The position numbers were made by a program, and so were the translations under genes. Below, one piece after another: positions 6,466-8,879 of a stretch of 8,879 nt of DNA. The first letter of the stretch is position 1. Each line of letters begins with the position of its first letter. A model generated the notes under the pieces. The model did no database searches, was not told the origin of the DNA, and worked only from the letters and a program-made list of their open reading frames with translations. Origin of the DNA: an uncultured Bacteroidales bacterium (lineage in GTDB: Bacteria > Bacteroidota > Bacteroidia > Bacteroidales > Bacteroidaceae); contig CALEFD010000066.1 in assembly GCA_937876995.1 (NCBI GenBank), positions 1 to 8,879 on the forward strand, given 5' to 3'.

Positions 6466-7615
6466 AGAGGAATCGTTATTGCGTTTTCATCCTTGGATAT
6501 TTTCAGGGGCGATAGCGTCTATAGAAGGTACTCCCGACGAAGGTGATGTAGTAGATGTTTACACTTGTGATGGTAATTGGATAGCAGCAGGACATATACA
6601 GGTAGGAAGTATTGCTGTCCGTGTTCTTACATTTACCCAAGAACCCATAGATAAGGCTTTTTGGAGAAAAAAGATAGAGATAGCATATAAGCTACGTTCA
6701 GATTTAGGACTGACAAACCGTGCAGATCACAATATCTACAGATTGATTCATGGTGAAGGCGATAATTTGCCGGGACTTGTTGTTGATGTTTATGGAAGAA
6801 CGGCAGTCGTGCAAGCCCATTCTGTAGGTATGCACTGCAATAGAATGGATATAGCCCAAGCAATAGTTGATGTTTTGGGCGATAATATATTGAGTGTATA
6901 TTATAAATCGGAAACTACATTGCCTTATAAGGCTCAAGCAGATAATTCAACAGGTTACATTATAGGTGGTCACCTAAACGATGTACCATTGGAATATGGT
7001 TTGAAACTGCCTGTAGATTGGATTAATGGTCAAAAAACAGGTTTGTTTATAGATCAACGTGAAAATAGAGCTTTGCTGGAAAAATACTCTAACGGTCGTT
7101 CAGTTTTGAATATGTTCTGTTATACAGGAGGTTTTTCGCTTGCTGCACTTCGAGGTGGTGCAAAACTGGTGCACTCTGTAGATAGTTCAGCAAAAGCGAC
7201 CGAGCTTACCATAAAAGGTGTGAAAGATAACTTTCCAGACGATGACCGCCACAAAGCTTTTGCAGAAGATGCCTTCAAGTTTTTAGATAACATGAAGGAA
7301 AAATATGATTTAATAATATTGGACCCTCCTGCATTTGCAAAACATAGAGATGCATTAAAACGTGCTCTTATAGGATATAGAAGATTGAACGAAAAAGCAT
7401 TGGAAAAGATAGAACCGGGTGGTATTCTGTTTACATTCTCATGCTCTCAGGTAGTAACTAAAGAGCAGTTTAGAATGGCTGTATTTACAGCTGCAGCTCA
7501 AGCCGGAAGAAGCGTGAAAATACTATATCAGTTGCATCAGCCTGCTGATCATCCTATAAATATTTTCCATCCGGAGGGTGAGTATCTAAAAGGTTTAGTC
7601 CTTTCTGTAGAGTAA
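6434..7615 (+). CDS. rlmI: RlmI-like 23S rRNA (cytosine-5) methyltransferase
   Basis: This predicted SAM-dependent class I methyltransferase belongs to the family whose E. coli member RlmI makes m5C1962 in 23S rRNA. The 393-aa protein matches RlmI length (396 aa). An N-terminal PUA-like RNA-binding domain covers about 1-75, with the family opening RFHPWIFSGAI at 17-27. A central EEHEE-type region follows, including GLFIDQRENR (203-212). The Rossmann domain has motif I VLNMFCYTGGFS (224-235), an acidic SAM-ribose contact around Asp250, motif IV LDPPAFAK (296-303), and FSCSQ (335-339) with the probable catalytic Cys337. The start lies inside the exonuclease gene (32-nt overlap) and yields the usual MQKRVLLKRGKEES N-terminus. 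It is the last gene of the operon. The exact target base is inferred from the family, not seen. Confidence 0.92.
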   Translation: MQKRVLLKRGKEESLLRFHPWIFSGAIASIEGTPDEGDVVDVYTCDGNWIAAGHIQVGSIAVRVLTFTQEPIDKAFWRKKIEIAYKLRSDLGLTNRADHNIYRLIHGEGDNLPGLVVDVYGRTAVVQAHSVGMHCNRMDIAQAIVDVLGDNILSVYYKSETTLPYKAQADNSTGYIIGGHLNDVPLEYGLKLPVDWINGQKTGLFIDQRENRALLEKYSNGRSVLNMFCYTGGFSLAALRGGAKLVHSVDSSAKATELTIKGVKDNFPDDDRHKAFAEDAFKFLDNMKEKYDLIILDPPAFAKHRDALKRALIGYRRLNEKALEKIEPGGILFTFSCSQVVTKEQFRMAVFTAAAQAGRSVKILYQLHQPADHPINIFHPEGEYLKGLVLSVE

Positions 7616-7633
7616 AATGCTAAAAAATGTTAA

Positions 7634-7663
7634 ATTCAATTTGTTTTTGAATGAATATTTTTT
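7634..7663 (+). terminator. Possible weak terminator after rlmI
   Basis: A 6-bp AT-rich inverted repeat (ATTCAA 7634-7639, TTGAAT 7647-7652) with a 7-nt loop is followed five bases later by six T residues (7658-7663), beginning 19 nt after the rlmI stop. The stem is weak and the T run is offset, so this is only a possible terminator. The T run also overlaps the -33 box of the next promoter. Confidence 0.3.
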
Positions 7664-7689
7664 GTATGAATATAAAAATAATATCTTTG
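7661..7689 (+). promoter_or_regulatory. Candidate promoter of the nucleoside transporter gene
   Basis: TTTG at 7661-7664 is followed by 17 nt and TATCTTTG at 7682-7689, a full match to the Bacteroides -7 consensus. Transcription would start near 7696, leaving a leader of roughly 105-110 nt that contains the hairpin at 7726-7750. The spacer is slightly short compared with the usual 19-21 nt. Confidence 0.5.
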
Positions 7690-7725
7690 TTCCGTGTTTT
7701 TCATGGTATTAGATTTTATTTGATT

Positions 7726-7754
7726 TGGAGTTGTCGAGATGATAACTCCATTTT
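7726..7754 (+). terminator. Terminator-like hairpin in the transporter leader
   Basis: A 10-bp stem (7726-7735 with 7741-7750; nine Watson-Crick pairs and one G-U) with a 5-nt loop (GAGAT) is followed directly by TTTT and an AT-rich stretch. It lies between the candidate promoter at 7661-7689 and the ATG at 7804. It could end read-through from the rlmI operon, or act as an attenuator or structured leader for the transporter gene. No competing antiterminator and no purine-riboswitch core are evident by eye. Confidence 0.5.
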
Positions 7755-7803
7755 ACTTTATAATATATGTTATTGAATGTAAAAAATACAAAAGAGTAAA
7801 ATT

Positions 7804-8879
7804 ATGCCAAAACTAAAAATTCGTTTGTCATTGATGATGTTCCTGCAGTATGCAGTGTGGGGAGCTTATCTATTATCTTTGGGTGCCTATCTGTCCAGTA
7901 TAGGTTTTGGCGAAAAAATAGGATGGTTTTTTGCAGCACAGGGAGTTGTTTCTCTGTTTATGCCGGCATTTGTGGGTATAGTAGCAGACAGATGGATAAT
8001 GCCAAAAAGAGTATATGCATTATGTCATATCATTTCTGCTCTTTGTATGATGATAGTAGGTATAAATGGCTTTAATGATTCTCCGTCTTTTACATCGTTA
8101 TTTTTGCCCTATTGTATAAGTACTATATTCTTTATGCCTACAATAGCATTGTCTAATTCTATATGTTTTTCGTTGTTGCAGCATAATGGCATTGATACTG
8201 TATCTGAATTTCCAAAAATCAGAATGTGGGGGACAATAGGCTTTATAATGGCTATGTGGGTGGTAAATTTTGCTGAGATACAGACATCTGCATATCAATT
8301 CATATTGCGCTCTTCTTTAGGGTTGCTATTCTCTCTGTATATATTTACTCTGCCAAAAACAGAATTATTGCATAGAATGGTGGGGAAATCTGTTATGTCT
8401 CTTATGGGGTATAGTGCTTTTCATCTTTTCCGAAATAGAAGACTGGCAGTCTTTTTTATCTTTGCAATGGCTTATGGCGTGTGTCTGCAAATAACAAATG
8501 GATTTGTAACACCCTATTTGGAAAGTTTTGCTGTGCAAGATGAGTATGCGCAATCGTTTGTGGTAAAAAACTCCCTGTTCCTTACATCTCTTTCGCAGAT
8601 ATCAGAGGCATTTTGCATACTGCTTCTTCCGTTTTGTATAAAAAAATGGGGTATTAAACCTGTAATTGTGCTGGCTGCAATTGCATGGATGCTTCGTTAT
8701 GTATTACTTGGAGCAGGAAATCCAACCAGTGGAGTTGCCTTCTTGATTCTTTCCATGATAGTTTATGGAGTAGCATTTAATTTTTTCAATATTGCCGGTT
8801 CTATGTTTGTTGATTCAGAAACAGATCCTGAAAGACGTTCGTGTGCGCAAGGAATGTTTATGATGATGACCAATGGTTT
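7804..8879 (+). CDS. nupG: NupG-family nucleoside:H+ symporter, 3' end missing
   Basis: This inner-membrane major-facilitator transporter should import nucleosides with protons. The window holds 358 complete codons; E. coli NupG has 418, so about 60 residues lie beyond the edge. Similarity to NupG as I recall it runs the whole length: FLQYAVWGAYLLSLGAYL (13-30), FMPAFVGIVADRW (52-64), FPKIRMWGTIGFIMAMWVV (136-154), FFIFAMAYG, LQITN (228-232), SLSQISEAF (262-270), SMIVYG (317-322) and the final AQGMFMMMTNG. Hydrophobic helices alternate with short loops, as expected for about ten of twelve membrane segments. Residues matching key NupG positions are Arg140 (Arg136), Gln229 (Gln225), Asn232 (Asn228), Gln265 (Gln261) and Glu268 (Glu264). 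The position of Asp323 is instead Asn326. The ATG at 7804 is preceded by a purine-rich AAAAGAG. It is probably transcribed separately from rlmI. Confidence 0.92.
   Translation, partial: MPKLKIRLSLMMFLQYAVWGAYLLSLGAYLSSIGFGEKIGWFFAAQGVVSLFMPAFVGIVADRWIMPKRVYALCHIISALCMMIVGINGFNDSPSFTSLFLPYCISTIFFMPTIALSNSICFSLLQHNGIDTVSEFPKIRMWGTIGFIMAMWVVNFAEIQTSAYQFILRSSLGLLFSLYIFTLPKTELLHRMVGKSVMSLMGYSAFHLFRNRRLAVFFIFAMAYGVCLQITNGFVTPYLESFAVQDEYAQSFVVKNSLFLTSLSQISEAFCILLLPFCIKKWGIKPVIVLAAIAWMLRYVLLGAGNPTSGVAFLILSMIVYGVAFNFFNIAGSMFVDSETDPERRSCAQGMFMMMTNG

Noticed and set aside
7616..7803. A purine riboswitch upstream of the nucleoside transporter
   Set aside because: The conserved three-way junction and kissing-loop bases of the purine aptamer are not visible; there is only one simple hairpin.
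8098..8553. Minus-strand open frames inside the nucleoside transporter gene
   Set aside because: The plus-strand frame matches NupG throughout, so these are antisense shadows.

Overview
The window looks like an ordinary chromosomal segment from a member of the Bacteroidota, most likely order Bacteroidales. The DNA is AT-rich. The starts lack strong Shine-Dalgarno sequences. Candidate promoters follow the Bacteroides pattern (TTTG at -33, TAnnTTTG at -7). The gene set is also typical: a short-linker FtsK next to a LolA-like carrier, a DUF5063 protein, a DEDDy exonuclease and an RlmI-type methyltransferase. I see no insertion sequence, phage gene, tRNA, rRNA, CRISPR array or toxin/defence system, and no gene-free stretch longer than about 190 bases.

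The left half (1-5085) is read on the minus strand. ftsK (start 5085), lolA (start 2654) and trxB (start 1995) form a tight operon with gaps of 4 and 14 nt. It ends at a clear intrinsic terminator (992-1031). Downstream of that terminator, metF (895 to 11) has its own probable promoter and a short leader with a small hairpin. The operon joins chromosome segregation at the septum (FtsK), periplasmic lipoprotein transport (LolA) and cytoplasmic thiol reduction (TrxB). MetF supplies methyl-tetrahydrofolate for methionine synthesis.

The right half (5270-8879) is read on the plus strand, divergently from ftsK across a 184-nt intergenic region with a candidate promoter for each direction. A DUF5063 gene, a DEDDy 3'-5' exonuclease gene and an rlmI-like 23S rRNA m5C methyltransferase gene overlap end to start (7 and 32 nt). 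They are probably translated together, perhaps in RNA processing or modification. After a 188-nt gap holding a promoter and a terminator-like hairpin comes a NupG-family nucleoside:H+ symporter gene. It is cut by the window edge after 358 codons.

I found no undescribed system. The points most worth a second look are: (i) the nucleoside transporter has Asn where E. coli NupG has the functionally important Asp323; (ii) MetF resembles the Firmicutes type rather than the longer form I know from Bacteroides; (iii) the gene pairing ftsK-lolA with trxB nearby also occurs in E. coli; (iv) the overlapping DUF5063-exonuclease-methyltransferase cluster.
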